Assembly: GCF_900324465.2 (NCBI RefSeq)
Contig: NC_046616.1
Span: forward strand, 20,393,095-20,457,094
Length of the DNA: 64,000 nt
Reading direction: 5' to 3'
Source of the DNA: Anabas testudineus
Lineage: Eukaryota > Chordata > Actinopteri > Anabantiformes > Anabantidae
Both the position numbers and the translations under genes were made by a program. Below the pieces are notes generated by a model. That model did no database searches. It worked only from the letters and a program-made list of their open reading frames with translations, and had not been told where the DNA came from. Shown here piece after piece: positions 35,909 through 48,500 of the stretch (its first letter is position 1; every line of letters starts with the position of its first letter).

Positions 35909-37923
35909 ATGTTCATCGCGGAGGCTCTAATCACTCCTCTCAGGTATGAGTTTAAACTTTTACTTTAGCATTAATGGCATCTATTTATCTGTGATTTTCT
36001 GCAGTCTTGGAATCATTAAATTGCAGAAATTAACTAATTGTTCCTGCACATAGCGTGTGCATTGTAACTCAACAACCATCAGTGGGAGACAGAATAAACA
36101 GCAGTGGAGCATTAAGCAGCTAAAGAGCCAGATATTTTCTTCAGAGAGTTGTTAGAGACCAAAACAGAGCTGAAGGTGAATGAACATACGTTCATGGGGG
36201 ATGGGTAAGGTGCAAGACATTTTATTGTCTTGCACCTGGGAACAGTGACAGCTTTCAGTGTCTGGTTATCTTTGTGCTGTTTCCTGTGAACCTGTGGAGG
36301 ATTGACTGGTGGAAAGATTTGGTTATTTTTGGATGGTTGTTTCCTGTTATTTTTGGGATGTTGTTTCTGGTCCTTATTCTCAGCTAAACTGGACGTTTTT
36401 TATTATGCACCAGCAAATATCGAATCGTTTTTTATTTCCTTCAAGTTGTATTTTGTCCCCCCCTTCAGGAGTCGAATCGCATCTTGCAGACAAGCTTTCA
36501 AACCTTTCCTGCTGTATCTCTGGGATGTGTACTCCGCTCCTACACCTGCTGGCAGAGACGTCCTGACTCAGCTGTTTCTCTGTTTGACCCTCGCCATCGT
36601 CACCGGCGGTCTGCTTCACCACTGGCTCTATAACACCCTGATATACAACCATGAAGCATCTGTTCAGACCACGTGCGTCTACAGCGTGGCCATGTTTGTG
36701 GTCTCCTTCCTGTGTCACCCCCTGCGCTGTGTGCTGACCATGATCCTGCCCACTGTCTGCACCAAACAGGGACGCAAATTCCTCTCCTCATTCTCTGTGA
36801 TGGTTTTGGTGTTGAAGGTCATCCCTAACATTACAGTGAACGTAGGGGCAGTCACACACATCCTCAAGTGCACCGCTGAGGGTTTTGCCAAGACCTTATT
36901 GAACTCGTCTGAACCCTTTAACATGGCGAAGCGAGAACTTTTTCAAAAAGCTGAAGAAGCCTTTAAAAAGCAGCTGGATATTAACATTTTCCCTCAAGTG
37001 AAGATGTTGGATGATTTCACATATGTTAATGTGTCAGCCGTCAAAAGCAGGTTTACTCAGATGATTGGACAGATAGAGGCTGACTTCTCAAACGCCAAAG
37101 AACTGCTCCAACAATGCAAACTGCTGTCGAACCGGATTCTTGCTGCCATTTTTGTTGCTTTACTAATCTTTGAATCTGCACGCTACCTGAAATCTTATCT
37201 GACATCAGTTGAGTTTGATAACGTCTCCCGAGAGCTCCCGAAAAAAGCGGCTCCTGCTGATGACACAAGGCCAGCTAAAAATAAAATCAATCCAAGATGC
37301 AAAATAACAAGCCAGGAACGTACTTCTTGCTTCATTTCACTGGTTGTAGTAACATTATATTTCATGGCAATAACTTCAATAGTAGCTTTGGATTATGTTG
37401 TGTATCATATAGTTGAGGTGACGGTGCCGTGGTTACTGGATTTTCCACCTACATCTGCTGGCATAAATATTGCTTACAAGGTTAGACAACACACAACTGT
37501 TTCACCACTGCAGCTTCTTTTCTCTGCAGCTTTTGCTTCACTGATCATGTCTCCATCCCTGAATTTCATTTGCTCTTGTTGTTTCAGGTTGAGTGGTTTG
37601 TCTCCGCGTTATGTATCTTCTCCTGCAACAAACAAGAGTTGATAAACCTTCAGAGGTATTACGGGTGGACATTCAGCCCCGAGCCATCGTGCCTTGATGT
37701 GACAACTTCAGCACCAAACACGGGAGTCACACTCCTGCTGGGCTGTCTCTGGCTGATGAGCTACTCTCTGGTGTTCCTCGATGTTTATGCCAGACGGCTG
37801 CGCAGGAAAATCTCTGCATCCTTTTTTAGAAAGCAGGAGGAGAAGAGAATGGCTTACTTGATGAGGAAAGGACGAGTGAATAAACAGGAACAAAAAGAGA
37901 CTTTTGTAATTTCCCATGAGTGA
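35909..37923 (+). CDS. ocstamp: Osteoclast stimulatory transmembrane protein
   Basis: A multi-pass membrane protein of the DC-STAMP family, needed in mammals for fusion of pre-osteoclasts and macrophages into multinucleate cells. Coding exons are 35909-35943, 36469-37480 and 37588-37923, in phase, giving about 460 residues. Regions alignable with human OCSTAMP include [76 protein letters not shown] and, near the C-terminus, [16 protein letters not shown]. An open frame runs upstream to an ATG at 36302, but it crosses a strong acceptor (CCCCCCCTTCAG, ending 36468). The short exon at 35909 ([12 protein letters not shown]) joins there in phase and suits the family's N-terminus better, so I chose that start. 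ocstamp lies 3' of slc13a3 in the same orientation, as in human. Confidence 0.88.
36209..36236. repeat. Short perfect hairpin in ocstamp intron 1
   Basis: GGTGCAAGACA, a six-base loop, and TGTCTTGCACC form an exact 11-bp stem. No poly-U tract or known RNA family was recognised. Confidence 0.8.
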
Positions 37924-40159
37924 TCTCAACTGTACAAGCAATAGTTCTAGGAAGTATGTCAGTGCCAGTTAGTCCTTTTTTCTCCATATATACGACATAA
38001 GTGATCCACTTACTCGTCACTTATCAACATCAGAACATTTTTACTTCTGCTTGTTTGAAGTCTATTCATGCAGAGAATTGTTGGCTCCTGCAGTGACCTG
38101 TTGCTCCTGAACAGTGTTTCTAATGATGACTTTGACTTTAACGGTTATAAGTGTAATAGCAACAGATCCACAAACAAAAAACGGAAAGACGCTGCTGAGG
38201 CTATGCACAACACCGTAAACACTTTGTTACCTACATTACATTTGTTTTAGTTTGACTCGTAATCACATATATAACTCGTATGCTGAGGTTTTGCTTTAGC
38301 AGCATAAACAGAAAGTACAGCATCCTGTTTATGAGTCAGTGTCATGACACCTTTTCCTCTGCAGGCGCATAGACCCCGGAGAGCCTCCCCCAGATACAAA
38401 CACTAAAAACCTGGTGTGGTTTTCACAGATGTACCACCACATGTACTCATTTTGCACAAGTTAACATTTTCTCCCACTGAAAGGTCACAGAATATATTTT
38501 ATTTTTCTATATGTTTTTGTGAGACTTGACATGTGGTGTCATTTGTTTTACCTCTTTTCCCCACTAGGTGCCACTATGGCTCTTAGGATAGATGAGGTAT
38601 AATATAGACATAGATTGGATTTTACAGTTTCTTTGAATATTGTGACCCAGATAACTTTAATAGATTAAATACATTTTTCAAGCACACATCCAATAATTTA
38701 CCAGCCTATTTTAATCAGTGTGTCCTTCCACAAAAAAAATATCACTTGCTTTACCTGAAAAAGTACTTTGCATATCAGAACGCTCCTGTTTAAAATTCTC
38801 ACGAGGCTTCAAGAGTTTATTTTAACACACCGTCCCAGAATAATAATAGATCTCTTTGTCATCTATTTTTAATCCTGACTTTTTTGTCCACTCAATGAAT
38901 TCGACAGACTGTGTGAACATTAAACTATGGTGTTGGTCTAGAAATTGTTACTTGGTACGTGTGTGACAGATCTGCAACCAACTCTGGGCTTATTCTCACT
39001 GAAGAGAAAGACTGATTATTGTAAACAGTGAATAAAAATAACCCCCTAACATCCATTTCCCTTTTTTGTTTCTCTATTTTCATGGCTGCACCTTCCCAAC
39101 AAATAGAAACATCATATGTCCCTGTCATTTAACATTTTATATACATTTCCCTTAAATTCAATCAGCCATCTGAAATGTCATCTCAAACTAACTGGGCTCG
39201 GCACACAGTTTGGACCTCAAGCATGGCATTAGGAAATAAAATAAGATAAATAGATAAATATGAGGGTATTATTGAAGGCAACACATAGTTTGGTTCAGAC
39301 ATTTGCGTGCAGCAGTTCAGTCTGGAAACCACCTGAACAGGAAGCTGTTATCTGATCATTAGATAAAGCCTAATGGACCGAATGCTCTGCGACTTAAATA
39401 ATGTCTCCATGAAAATGCACCTGTTGGACTTAAGCATTCATGATGACAGTACAGACACACATTTAAGATCAAAAAGCTTTCAAAGCTGATGGGGGTTTGT
39501 TTTCACAGCTTTGAGAAAAAGATTCAATTTTTCTGCACAATTACTTTTAATCTCAGTTACGTACAATGTTTTCAGCTATTACAATCACCAGGCTGTAAAA
39601 TGACCAGCATCCACCACACAGTCAGACTGCCAGGAGCTGTGAAAGCTTTTCCCAAATGTGCCACACAAGAATAGCAAGAGTCTTAATCTCATGATGTGTT
39701 TCCTTTTGTCCCTCAGGAAACAAGAACCTTTTCTAATTCTATGCTCCTGAATCTTTGCAAAACCAGAAAAGAATCTGAAGCTCTTCATTTGGATTAATTC
39801 TAGTGGCAACAAAGTCTGCTTCATAATTAGTGCCATTTCAATTCAATAGCCAATCACTGCAGTGGATGATGTGTTGAATTGCAGGCTACTTCCTCTGTTC
39901 TTCCAATAATTACAGGGTTTATGGTTACAGCCGTGGCCACTGTGGTCGACCTGACATTCTGGGCTTGAATGGGGAGGTGGAATTGATTTTTAAGTTGGTG
40001 GATATACAAGGCAGTGAGGATATAATAGTGTGTGATGTGAGAGGGAGGGAGGGATGGAGGGAAGGAAGGTAGCACTTGGGAAATAGAGGGAGAGATATGC
40101 GGACGGCTAGAGCGGCTCTTGAGGAGGGTGAAGCAGTCATCTGTGTTTCTTGGTTGATT
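37924..40159. other. Intergenic DNA between ocstamp and the TRH receptor
   Basis: No coding exon was recognised. The first part should hold the ocstamp 3' UTR; an AATAAA occurs near 39030. A purine-rich GAGGGAGGGAGGGATGGAGG tract near 40040 precedes the proposed 5' exon of the receptor gene. Confidence 0.5.
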
Positions 40160-40211
40160 GCACCTGAGAGCTGTGACCATGCCGGAGTGAGCGCTGCCGC
40201 TTAAAAACGAT
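40160..40211 (+). other. trhr: Possible non-coding 5' exon of the TRH receptor gene
   Basis: A sequence ending in AAAACGATG is followed by a good donor, GTAAGATA, at 40212. The next acceptor, TTCTGTCTTTAG, ends at 41088, so the second exon would hold a 45-base leader (41089-41133) ahead of the start codon. A 5' UTR intron is known in other TRHR genes. The left border of this exon is not defined by the sequence. Confidence 0.35.
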
Positions 40212-41133
40212 GGTAAGATATCTATTTTCTTCTCTTGGAAATATTTATTTATCCTTCTTCACTTTAATTTTCTTGACATGAATCAAATGTAAATGTTTAA
40301 GCATTTTTTTTTCTGCTTTATTTAATTTTCTAATGTACTGTACAAAAATGATTAGAGGGGAGAGTGATATTTTATATTCAGTCTTTCCTTCAAGATAAAT
40401 AAAAATAATGATTAGTGTGTGGAGTGGTTTATTAACTGCATTATCATTTACAGTGGAAAACAATCCTGTCACTATTTCAGAGCTTAATTTCTATCACAGC
40501 CACCTAGTTATTAACCAACTAATATGTCAGGTAGGAGAAACATGAACTCCAGGATACACATGGATGATGTGATTAAATGCTATCAGCAGTCAGTCTCAGC
40601 ATTATAATGGTTACATTATAATATATACGTATATATAATTTTTTTTAAGTAGTGTAGTGTGGCGTAGTGTAGTAGTAGAATGGCTGAACAGCCACAATTT
40701 TATAATGACTTCATACATTTGAAATTTGATACTTGCTTTCATAATGTGAACATTGGAGGATATTGTAAAAATGATTATTTCCTAATATGTTGTTCTGAAT
40801 TTTTTTGGCCTTAGGGGGCAGGAGAAACAAGTCCCAACTCAGGTCCTTTTTTATACCCCCGACTTGTTTCTGTACTGTTTTGTATTTGACTTAGACTGGA
40901 TCTGCCAAGTATTTTATAGGACTCAGAAATACTTTTACTTTAATTGGACTTGGTGTTGCAGACTTACTTAACTTAACTTTGACTTTTTGTTTTTGAAAAA
41001 CAAAAAGAAATTGAAATTCACCCCTCTGATATTGATATTAATTTTGATACACTTCCTGTCTTTTGTTTCTCTTCATTTCTGTCTTTAGGATTCTTGCTCT
41101 GTCTCACTGAAGATCAACTGAATATTGGCCACA

Positions 41134-42570
41134 ATGGAGAACAACACAACTATGTCCCATCTTGTAAACCTAACAGAAATGCCACTGTTCCCTCTTGAGG
41201 AGCAGGTCATAACTATATTTTTGACTATGCTCATCTGTGGAGTTGGGATTGCTGGAAATATAATGGTGGTGTTGGTTGTGCTGCGCACTAAACACATGGT
41301 GACCCCAACTAACTGTTACCTTGTCAGCCTGGCTGTCGCAGACCTCATTGTCCTCCTGGCTGCAGGGCTGCCTAATATCTCTGATGTTGTAGCCTTCTGG
41401 ATTTACGGATACACTGGATGCTTGTGTATAACTTATCTTCAGTATCTGGGCATCAACGTGTCATCCTGCTCCATCACAGCGTTCACCATTGAACGATACA
41501 TTGCCATTTGTCACTCCATAAAGGCACAGTTCATATGCACCGTTTCCCGAGCCAAGAGGATCATAGCTGGAGTCTGGATCTTTACATCACTCTACTGTAT
41601 AATGTGGTTCTTTTTAGTGGACACCAACGAAACAGTCTATGCCAATGGGGTGGTGGTCACCTGTGGCTATCGTGTCTCCAGGAGCCTCTACATGCCCATC
41701 TATTTCCTGGACTTCACTCTCTTTTACGTGATCCCCCTGATAATAGCCACTGTGCTGTATGGGCTCATTGCAAGGATTTTGTTCATGAGCCCCCTGCCCT
41801 CACATCTGAACGACCAAGGTGGAGGAGGGTCGATTCACCAGGGTCACTCCAACAGCACCAAGCAGGCCAACAAGAGTGCAGTCTCTGCAAGAAAACAGGT
41901 ACCAAAGAGGTTAGACTCACCTGTACTTTGTGTTTAGCACTACTTAGCACATGTTGAGTCACATAGTAAACATCACAGGTCCTAAATATCAGTTTGTTAA
42001 GCTGCAGGTATAGGATTTGAGCTTCCATCTTAAGCCTATTACACATACTGTATGTGTGACGTTCACAGCAAATAGTGAAACCTGGTCTTTCTAGAATAAC
42101 CACATTCGCATGTTGCAGTAATTGTTCCTTTATTGCTTTTCTCTCTTTTGTAACTACAGATAACGAAGATGTTGGCTGTGGTAGTCATCCTCTTCGCTTT
42201 GCTCTGGATGCCGTACCGAACACTGGTGGTGGTAAACTCCTTCATCGACCCGCCTTACCACAACACCTGGTTCCTGCTCTTCTGCCGAATGTGCATCTAC
42301 GCCAACAGCGCCATCAACCCCATCATTTACAACCTCATGTCTCAGAAGTTTCGTGTTGCATTCAAAAAGCTCTGCAAGTGTAAGTGGCGAAACGAGGAGA
42401 AGGCGGCCAAGTACAACGTGCCAGTGTATTATAGCGTGATGAAGAATTCCTCTCATGAGAGCAATAACGAGCCAGTCACGGAACAGGAAGAAATTAGTGG
42501 CCCTAACACCAACAGGTGTAATGCTACGGATGATGATGATGATGCAAGCACACTGAGCATTTCTCAGTGA
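41134..42570 (+). CDS. trhr: Thyrotropin-releasing-hormone receptor (GPCR)
   Basis: A class A, Gq-coupled receptor for the tripeptide TRH. Coding exons are 41134-41898 and 42160-42570, in phase, giving 391 residues (human TRHR 398). The start is the ATG in CCACAATGG (MENNTTM, like human MENETV). Seen: glycosylation sequons near the N-terminus, [15 protein letters not shown] (TM1/loop), [20 protein letters not shown] (TM2), YLQYLGIN in TM3 holding the TRH-contacting Tyr106 and Asn110 equivalents, the ERY motif, [13 protein letters not shown] in TM6 with the Tyr282 equivalent, LLFCRMCIY in TM7 with the Arg306 equivalent, and NPIIYN. The intron before ITKMLAVVV is at the known TRHR position, at the start of TM6. 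The tail ends in a five-Asp run and STLSISQ. Teleosts have several TRHR paralogues; I cannot say which this is. Confidence 0.95.
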
Positions 42571-45500
42571 AGTCTTCACTGAGTTTGTAGCTTCTTTAGG
42601 TCAGACTGTGTGTGATCAACTGAAAATCAATGAAGAACTTTTATTTGAATGTTTAGGTTTCCTGTTTAAAATGTAATTACTGACTGAGATCTGTAGATAT
42701 TCTTGGTGTTTGCTTTGACTCTAGTTTTATGTGTGGTGTTGTAGTTGTGGTACATTTGCATCAGCATTGTAACTACGTTCCAAATACAGTACAAGTGTGT
42801 GAAACCAAGCTGTAGTGTACTTCAACCTGCTTAGTGGGCCATGTTGACATTATAGTGTGCCTCGCTGTTAAATTAGTAGTTGTTTGAAATACAGTTGGAA
42901 ATGCTGTGCTCTCCACTTTAGTGCACATAAACCGAGCATGAAGTAATAATGACAATGGAAGACGGGCTTTTTATGTGATGTGTGTTACTGTTGCTTGGAT
43001 GTAGACTTTCTGTTACGTTGTTGTGTGTTGTGCCAGTTCTTTGCAACAATGATCTATTCAAATTATCAGCATAACGTGTCTTTGTGTCCCCTGATTGCAC
43101 TTGTGCTTTTCACAAGCACACACTACACTTCGTACACTGTACACTCACACGTGTCTCCTCGACAGCACCGATAAACACACAGCCCATTTCTCCTCTTTTT
43201 AACACTAAGTTACGCATTTTTTTAACTTTGTGAGCTTTAAAACCCGTCTCTTTAGCCTCGGCAGTCCTTCTGTACTTTGTCTTAACTGCTAATTAAAAAC
43301 ACAACAGCATTTCACAAAGCACAACAACAAAAGAGAAAACACATTCATCTTTCAGGAAACATGAGATTTCACAATTATTTTTTATATTTCAAGTTGAGTT
43401 TTTCTTGAAGATGTTATAGACTACACTGAAAAACAACAAGTAATATACCCTCCGATATCCAATTAAGTCTAACTGCATGAAGTAGACCACAGGTTATACA
43501 GTAAAATAAAAAAACTGTGAGCACAACAGTGTTGTGTCTAACACATTATAGCTCCACATGTCCTAGATGAGTAAGAAACCATCACTGGACAAAGGTTAAA
43601 CATTGGTGAGAAAGACCAGGAAGTGTCATACTAGCAGTAACAGAAGGTGCAGTCTCAGAAAAACTACACCACACAGAATTTGCTGTTTATAAAACCTTGC
43701 AATGAAAAATAATTAAGTTCTTCTAACGCAAGGATTTTCTGTAGGAACTCGTTTTTCAGTCCGCCTCTGCATAAAACTACAAGATTAAACATTGCCGAAG
43801 ATGAAGATGAAAAGAAACCAATGAAGGTGGAGACATTTAGAGATGAACTCTGTAGACCCATGGAATTACTCACTCTCAGGAAGCAACATGACAATAAGAA
43901 AAGAAAATTGTGAAAACTATTACCTGGTCAAAAAAACCCTGCGGCAAAGAGCAGCTGAAGAGAATCATTTGCTTGTGCATGACAGGTTTCGTCCTGCCCA
44001 GGAGGAACCAGTCAGTCTTCAAAAATAAATCTAATCAGGTGCATACACAAAGAAAAAGTTAACAAAATATAGCAACGGAGTCTTACTAATGGAGGCTGTG
44101 ATGACTTTGAGTGCAGCTGACTCTTAAAAGTGAACGTATTATTATAAACTAACCACTCGAACAATTCTGTTCATGAAGGTAATTGGCTTCATTCTTCTTC
44201 ATTAAATTGGCACCATATAATTACCTAACATTTTTGTAATATTGACCTGGGGTGTTCTCACTTTTAAACAAAGTAGGCCATCATAATAGCTAATTACCTT
44301 ATTACATCAAACTCCGGTACATGTACACCTGATTAGACCGCCCTTAGACCTGCTGGGTGTGTATACAGCTCTGCACCCTCCTGTTTGATTTGTCATAGTG
44401 TGGTGCCTTTTACTTTGTTCTCATTGTTATACTTGTTAAATGTAATTGGTATTAAGCGGGTTTGAAGGCATAGTGTTACTTCCATAATACCTCCTCTTAA
44501 TTTCAACCTGTCAAGAAGTCTTATTAGAGGAGTGTATTAAGTAGATAGTAGAATAACTGTTTCTCTTTCTTGTTTAGTTTTTTTTTTTTTAACACAGTTC
44601 ATTACCTCATTGGATTTACTTGAGATACTAACCAAAAAACAAAAATAATCCATCAGCCTATCCACTTAAATGATTTTCCAGGCCAGAGGGTGAATGTTGT
44701 AAATGTATCATGAGATTTCCAGTCTGCCAAACTGGGAGGCAGGAGAAAATGAGCATGGATATTCAGGCAGCAAACAAATCAGATTCAATTAAAAATGTTT
44801 GCCAATCGGGAGAAAGAAAATAAAAATTGTAGTCACTGGAGATGTGCGACAAATCCGACAACAGGCACATAATTGAGAAAATATTGTGACACTAATGGTT
44901 GACAACAGTTTTGGAGGTTCCCTCGTCATATTGCTGACATATTGTTGTCTTATGCTGCCAGACACATGACTGCATGTCTCATTGGGGAATATGTCAAATA
45001 CAAAAGTGGAAGTTCAATCTGCTTATACCCTGGAGGAGTTTAGGGGGTTCTACATATAAGCAGGAGGCAAATGTTGCTGCGAATTGAGAACAAAAACCTG
45101 CAACGTTAAAAATACAGGCTAATGTTAAAATGATGTAACAATATGACAGCTGTGTGAGATAAAGCTGTGTAATAATATACATAGAGGTAAATCATAAATA
45201 GCTCATTTGTGAGTAAGACTGTGTGTCAAAGTTAAATATTTTAATGGCGTGGCTTTGTTTCAGATGTGATGGGAGTAGATGTGACAGAAAGTTTAGCTAC
45301 ATGCTTCTGACAGCTTTAATGACTAGCAGGGTAAAGTTAGTGCTCAGAAAATCCTAACCATGCTGTTCTATTACTAATAACTCAAATTATTCCACAGTCT
45401 TGGGTTATTCTGTGGGTCTGTGGATGGTCAGTTTGTACTTATTAGGTTTTGTTTTTATGTCCATAGCCCCTGTTTCAGTACCTTAGTTGCATATTTGTGT

Positions 45501-48500
45501 TGATCTATTGTGTACATTGTTTTCATTTTATTTCATTAAAACCACAAGAACCACCGTTATTGTGCCCTACGTGTCAACTAACTCTCCACTGTTTCTTGTA
45601 AATACCCACAACAACAACAACAACACAGACGTACACCAATCAACCATAAATACCATCTATGATCAAGTCTGTTAGTGTTAGTGTAGGAGCCATAGTCTCT
45701 GTCACAAGGAGAAGATTTTGCTAAGCAGTTAAGTCTCTCTGGACATATGGCAGCTTGTATAGTTGGGTATGATGAATGAGACGTCACAAGAGTCTGAGGG
45801 AAGGAATCAATGAAGGTGGGCGTACACACACTCTTACAGTGAGACCCACAGCACAGAGGCTGCTAGTTAATCTTTTGAACTCAGCTGCCATTTACATCAT
45901 ATTTTCTTTTCAGCTCTACATAATAAGATAAATAACATACTGTTTGTGTGGCACTTCATCTTATATTAAATGTCAGCAAGACATCTTTTCTAAATCTTGT
46001 CTTAAGACAAACTGTCAGAAAATTAATGTGTGAAAATGTTATAATAACACTTTCCTCTGCATGGTGGATCAATTCAGTAGATGTCTAGACAGAGAGACAC
46101 TAAAAAATGATTCCAAGCCATGCTGTCCACTTTCTGAAGAAATAAAACGTCTTTTAGAGCAACAGCTTTGACGAATAGTGGCAGGTTGGTCCAGTTTGTC
46201 TTGCTGTGCTTGCTTTGACAGCACACTCAGCTCAGTAATGGTAGTTCTGAACGGGGACTTGTCACATCACACATTCATTCAGCCGCTCGGACAAAATAAC
46301 CAGGATGGTGATGTTTGAAAGTGTCCCCAGTCATGGAAGAAAGAATTCAACATTTCATGAATAGTCCAGTAGCAGTCAAGGTAACGAGGGGCTTTTATGA
46401 TAATTTTACTCCAACTGTTTTACACAGATATTCTGCCTATCGTAAATATCTCTGGGAGAGCTGTGATCTTCGGTATGGCCAGAGTGTTTTGTTTTGTTTT
46501 TTTCCTCTGTTCATCATTCATACAATAGTAATCGTGCCCAGCCACTCGTCTTGTGCTAAACCTTTTACAGTATTAACTCACAGCTGAGATAAAAAATAGC
46601 CCTGTGGCTGAAATGCATTCTTTGCACCTTATTGATCACACATGGGAACATTAATCATTACATCCAGAAATCAACTACCACTTATTTATCTAATTTCAAA
46701 TGTTATGTCTTCAGTAGAAACGCAGTATCTTACAGAACTCAACTCACAGAACAGCCCTGCAACAGTGATATTTGCCTCTGAAATCTTTTGAGCAAGACTT
46801 GCCACACTAATCAGAATTTCCATAATTTCTGTTTGGTTACTAAGTTTTGCAGCTTTCTTATCCATCATATCTTGATAATGACTAGTGCCTGAAGGGCTGT
46901 GCATAGTGCAGCAGAGCATAGAAGACTATAGCAGAGCAGTGACAGGGAGGACTGGGTGGAACAGAGTGGATTGATAGTAAGTTGTGCGTTTAGATGAGAG
47001 TTACCTTCAGACGGCTTTCAGTCGTTGCAAATTTAACAGTTTCCTCCCACTGTAAACCAAGGCTCGATTTTTTTTTTTTACTGAGTGAAACTTCACTAAT
47101 CTCTCACGGTGCATTCGGGGCTAGAACTGAACCAGTGGGCCAATTCAAGGCTCTAATGACCAAACAAAAGCAGCTGCTGCACAGATGTGTTGGCATGAAG
47201 CTGACGGCTATGTGACAATCTATGTATGCAATTCCTACAACAGCATGCGGGGTCATTGAGGGTGACAAAGGTTTTTAAAATCTAAAAGTATTACCGGTGA
47301 GTTGAGTGTGACGTCACAAGTATAAATTATGAACTGCAGTATGTTGTTATACTTTCACTCACTGCACCTCAGAGGGAATAAGTCTTATACCTGCACATCG
47401 TGCAGAGGCCAGAGATGTGGTGCCATCTCTTTCACTGTGTCATTTAAACTAACTTAAACTAAATGATAGATCATCATGTTGTTGATCTCACTTTCAAAGT
47501 TTCATCCTTATGTGTTATAAATATTATTTATAGGACAGTATTTATATTAATATGTTATATATTCTATTATGTATCTCTGATAACGTTCAACCCCTTCCAT
47601 TAAAGGTACTGTAGCCTTCAACCAAGGCATTAACTAAAGCTTTACACTAAGCTTTATTTAAACATCATGAATAAATTATAGGATGAGTAACAACTAAGAT
47701 CAGTGGCAGCTCTGTAGTATAGCGTATTTCTAATCCAGCTAATAATAGATGATAGCTAATATAAAGAGCTTGAATGAGAGAATGAATAATGTATCAACTG
47801 CCTCTGTCAAGAGCTCTTGTCATTTTAGTATTAACACAAATAATGTAAATAAGGGTAAGAGAGCTTTGTGGTGTTTCAGGAAACCCTTTACACTGGCTTG
47901 TAGAGACTCTTCATTATGTCCCGTCCATTAATCCTTTGCTGTTCCAGAGATGGTTTGAAGTGAATCCAACACTTACACTCAAAGTGCATGTTAACATGGA
48001 TGCAAAACCCGTATAGTACATCTACAGTATATATGTTTAAGCTCCAAATCGAAGTCAAACTATCAATATTTTTACAACCCCTCACCGTCCTGGTGAGTTT
48101 ATTCAGTTTGCTAATGTGCTGAAATAGAAAATCCTCTACGTCTTACCCTGAACCTCCTGATAATCAGTTTCATAAAACACTCAAAGTTCTGTTAATATGA
48201 CGCATGAGCTTCAACAAACACGCACCCACACAGGCTGAAATCATAAAGCAGTGTCAACCTCTGAAACACCATGTACAAGTGAAACTGAAACTATATATTA
48301 TTTGTGTTTCTGGCTTTTGTTGTAATTGTGTTGGGTTTTCCTTCCTTGATCTAAACCTTTCACTTACAGTGATGTTGTTGTTTCTGTTTACTGACATTTA
48401 CTGTGAAGCTCAGCCCTGTGTCACCAACACCCACCTGGACCAAGTCAGCTACTGTCTTTAAAGGAGCAGTTCAGTTCATTTTTCTTGGACTTCATTGTTT

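Noticed and set aside
36302-36468. ATG at 36302 as the ocstamp start
   Set aside because: The segment crosses a strong polypyrimidine acceptor ending at 36468; the spliced start at 35909 fits phase and family better.
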